Source of the DNA: CBDDEI01 sp965226775
GTDB lineage: Bacteria; Chloroflexota; Dehalococcoidia; SHYD01
Length of the DNA: 64,000 nt
Direction: 5' to 3'
Assembly: GCA_965226775.1 (NCBI GenBank)
Contig: CBDDEI010000002.1
Span: forward strand, 620,001-684,000
The notes under the pieces are model-generated. The model had not been told where the DNA came from. It did not search any database and saw nothing but the letters and a program-made list of their open reading frames with translations. This document shows, one piece after another, positions 61,797 through 64,000 of this stretch (positions are counted from its first letter, which is position 1; each line of letters begins with the position of its first letter). Position numbers and translations under genes: made by a program.

Positions 61797-63164
61797 ATGC
61801 AAGAACGGGTAGTGCTTAGCGAGGCTCAGGTAAATCATGGCCTCCTCAAGGATGTCATAGGGCTGCCTTCATGGTGGTTCCCTTCGGCTGCCTTTTTGGC
61901 GCTGATCCTAGGCGGCGGTCTCACAGCCCTCACCTTCATGCTCACCTTTGGGCTGGGCGTCACCGGCCTGAATCGGCCCATCTTCTGGGGCTTCATGATC
62001 GTGAACTTTGTGTTCTGGGTCGGTATCAGTCACGCCGGCGTGATGATCTCTTCCATCCTCCGCCTCTGTCAGGCGGAATGGCGCCGCCCCGTCACGCGCG
62101 CCGCAGAGGTGCTCACCGTCTTCTCCCTGGCCACCGCTGCCCTCTTCCCGCTCATCCACATGGGCCGTATGTGGCGCTTCTACTGGGTGTTCCCCTACGA
62201 CTTTGACCGGATGCTATGGCCAAACGTGCGCTCCCCGCTTATCTGGGACCCCAGCGCTATCTTTACCTACCTTACGGGCGCAGCCCTCTTTGTCTACATC
62301 GCGCTGCTGCCGGACATGGGCATTCTGCGGGATCGCACTACGGGTTTCTGGCACAAGTTCTATGCCATCGTTTCCCTGGGCTGGCGCGGCAATCCCAGGC
62401 AGTTCAAGCTACAGTTTGTCCTTGGCATCCTGCTTTCGGCCCTCATCCTGCCGGTGTTCGTATCCGTCCATAGCATCGTGTCCTGGGACTTTGCCGTCTC
62501 TCTGGTGCCTGCCTGGCACGCTACGGTGTTTGCTCCCTACTTCGTTATCGGGGCCGTCCACTCCGGTGTATCGGCTGTGGTGACGATGATGGTGGTGTTG
62601 CGTTTTGCCTTTAAGTGGCATGACTTCATCACCCCCGACCATTTTGACGCCTTGGGCCGCTTGCTTATGGCGGTGGCTACGGCGTGGCTCTACTTCTTCT
62701 TGCTGGACGTGTTCTTTGGGATATACGGCGGGGAGAGCAAGGAGCTGGCAGTGATGAACCAGCGCATCTTTGAGTGGCCGTGGGGCCTGATGTTTCTCGT
62801 GATCCTCTTCCTAGGGTATGTGTTGCCTGTGGGCGCGTGGCTCTTCCGCAGCGTGCGCCGCAACATCGGCATGATGTTCGTGCTCTCGATTCTGGTGAAT
62901 GTCTCCATGTGGCTGGAACGGCTCTGGCTCATTGTGCCAGGCATACAGAATAAAGAGCGCATGACCTTCAACTGGAACATCTATACACCTACCCTGGTGG
63001 AGATCATGCTCGTCGTCTCGTCCTTCGCCCTTGTGGGTCTGGGACTGCTCATCTTCTCTAAAGTGTTCCCGCTCATCCCAGTCTGGGAAGAGAAAGAGGG
63101 TCAAATTCTTCAGGAAGAAATTCAAATTGGCCGCCGGAGCGTTCCGGCTATTATCCGAGAGTGA
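61797..63164 (+). CDS. actC: Alternative complex III ActC (NrfD family)
   Basis: 455 residues, about ten membrane spans. ActC-like segments are MIVNFVFWVGISHAGVMISSILRL, FSLATAALFPLIHMGRMWRFYWVFPYD, SLGWRGNPRQFKLQF and FDALGRLLMAVATAWLYFFLLD. It should bind quinol and may drive proton translocation. Starts ATG 61797, 47 bases after the previous gene with AGGTAGG upstream. Confidence 0.92.
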   Translation: MQERVVLSEAQVNHGLLKDVIGLPSWWFPSAAFLALILGGGLTALTFMLTFGLGVTGLNRPIFWGFMIVNFVFWVGISHAGVMISSILRLCQAEWRRPVTRAAEVLTVFSLATAALFPLIHMGRMWRFYWVFPYDFDRMLWPNVRSPLIWDPSAIFTYLTGAALFVYIALLPDMGILRDRTTGFWHKFYAIVSLGWRGNPRQFKLQFVLGILLSALILPVFVSVHSIVSWDFAVSLVPAWHATVFAPYFVIGAVHSGVSAVVTMMVVLRFAFKWHDFITPDHFDALGRLLMAVATAWLYFFLLDVFFGIYGGESKELAVMNQRIFEWPWGLMFLVILFLGYVLPVGAWLFRSVRRNIGMMFVLSILVNVSMWLERLWLIVPGIQNKERMTFNWNIYTPTLVEIMLVVSSFALVGLGLLIFSKVFPLIPVWEEKEGQILQEEIQIGRRSVPAIIRE

Positions 63165-63173
63165 GGCTGAGGT

Positions 63174-63692
63174 ATGGCAAATCGTACCTTGCTAGGTGTT
63201 TATGAAGCCCCCGACGATGTGGCGGAGGGAGTGACTCGGCTGCGTGCAGCGGGGTTCACGGATGACGATTTCGACATCCTCTCCGGCACACCCTACCCGG
63301 AGGGCGCGTTTGGAGAGAAGCTGGTCAACCACAGGTTGTTCCGCTTTCCGCTCATTGGAGCCATCTGCGGGTTCTCGGTGGCATTGCTCATTACTGCGGG
63401 CACCCAGCTCTCCTACCCCTTGGTCACCGGCGGCAAGCCAATCCTGGCTATTCCGCCCATGTTGATCATCATATATGAAGGCACCATGTTGGGAGCCATC
63501 CTATTCACAGTCATTGGGCTCATCTTTGAGTCACGACTGCCCCGCTTCGACATTGGCGTCTATGATACGCGGATTACCGAGGGCTATATTGGCCTGCTGG
63601 TAGCGTGCCCGGAAGAACGCTTTGGTTATACCCAACAGCTCTTGCGGGAATCCGGCGCAGAAGACGTGAAAGACGATAGCGCTGCTCACTGA
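63174..63692 (+). CDS. actD: Alternative complex III ActD (DUF3341)
   Basis: 172 residues. N-terminal soluble domain (LLGVYEAPDDVAEGVTRLRAAGFTDDDFDILSGTPYPEGAFGE), two membrane spans (PLIGAICGFSVALLITAGTQL and GTMLGAILFTVIGLIFE) and a C-terminal soluble part (GVYDTRITEGYIGLLVACPEE). This is the ActD/DUF3341 layout. Starts 9 bases after actC. Confidence 0.93.
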   Translation: MANRTLLGVYEAPDDVAEGVTRLRAAGFTDDDFDILSGTPYPEGAFGEKLVNHRLFRFPLIGAICGFSVALLITAGTQLSYPLVTGGKPILAIPPMLIIIYEGTMLGAILFTVIGLIFESRLPRFDIGVYDTRITEGYIGLLVACPEERFGYTQQLLRESGAEDVKDDSAAH

Positions 63693-63693
63693 C

Positions 63694-64000
63694 ATGCAGA
63701 GTTTGTTGAAACACCTTCCCGGGCGCACTAAGCTGGGGCGACGCTTGCCCCTCTGGGTCTTGCCTGTCACGCTGGTGCTCCTTGCGCTGGCCTGCAACCG
63801 CGGCCCGTACACCATCGACTGGTTCCCCGAGATGCACTACCAGTCGTCCTTCCGGGCCCAGGAGCCGCCGCGGCTCTACCCGCCCGCGGGCTCAGTGCCC
63901 CGCACCGGCGCTGAGGTAGCCTTCGACTTTGCTGAGGCCGCTTCTTTAGTCAACCCCGTGGTTTACAACGCCGCCAACGCAGAGCGCGCCAGCAAGCTCT
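63694..64000 (+). CDS. actE: Alternative complex III ActE lipoprotein cytochrome (partial)
   Basis: Open to the window end from ATG 63694 (102 codons seen), one base after the actD stop. Signal LPLWVLPVTLVLLALAC gives a lipobox Cys, then DWFPEMHYQSSFRAQEPPRL-YPPAGSVPRTG, the N-terminal pattern of the ActE/ActA-like monoheme lipocytochrome. The CxxCH motif, expected further on, lies outside the window. Confidence 0.85.
   Translation, partial: MQSLLKHLPGRTKLGRRLPLWVLPVTLVLLALACNRGPYTIDWFPEMHYQSSFRAQEPPRLYPPAGSVPRTGAEVAFDFAEAASLVNPVVYNAANAERASKL

Overview
The window looks like chromosomal DNA of a Chloroflexota bacterium, probably near Dehalococcoidia or the SAR202-type lineages. The reasons are an alternative complex III operon at the right end, lipoproteins and Tat signals but no outer-membrane genes, GC-rich genes, and very dense families of short interspersed repeats. 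No tRNA or rRNA gene and no CRISPR array was found. The taxonomic call is inference.

Layout. 1-2955: repeat-scarred non-coding DNA, then an orphan solute-binding lipoprotein whose frame breaks in an Ala-Pro-Ser linker. 3.3-8.1 kb: recQ, an OsmC-type gene, then a clear c-di-AMP (ydaO) riboswitch in front of a GT20 trehalose-6-phosphate synthase. 8.1-18.4 kb: a repeat-rich accessory zone holding a frameshifted otsB, a multiply broken secreted beta-propeller gene, a GIY-YIG nuclease inside a repeat array, a non-repetitive island that may encode a structured RNA, and a small lipoprotein. 18.4-26.8 kb, minus strand: housekeeping operons (PPIase-hom-coiled coil-thrC-gamma carbonic anhydrase; rpsF-ssb-rpsR) and glyA. 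26.8-35.5 kb: two low-GC gene-poor islands around an aldolase/dehydrogenase plus LsrF-like pair, a hydrolase, a GNAT and several gene remnants. 35.5-39.8 kb: a phage-derived cassette (four small, mostly membrane or helical proteins, terminase, HTH protein, portal) without capsid, tail or integrase, bounded by repeats. 40-43.8 kb: tandem composite repeats, then tag-unknown-radC and a 3-hydroxyacyl-CoA dehydrogenase. 43.8-51.2 kb: a cell-envelope block (lytic transglycosylases, propeller protein, DedA, NUDIX, zinc-finger/LysM protein). 51.2-56.3 kb: a plus-strand operon led by a NodB-VanY fusion. 56.5-64.0 kb: the alternative complex III operon (small membrane protein, ActA, split ActB, two NrfD-type subunits, ActD, start of ActE), cut by the window edge.

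How they work together. The hom/thrC, glyA and ribosomal/ssb genes are core metabolism and replication. The Act genes form a quinol-oxidising respiratory complex. The envelope genes remodel peptidoglycan. The riboswitch links osmotic/c-di-AMP state to trehalose-phosphate synthesis. Single-base frame breaks recur at least six times, several at G/C runs, so either genome decay or consensus sequence errors must be settled before the broken genes are called pseudogenes.
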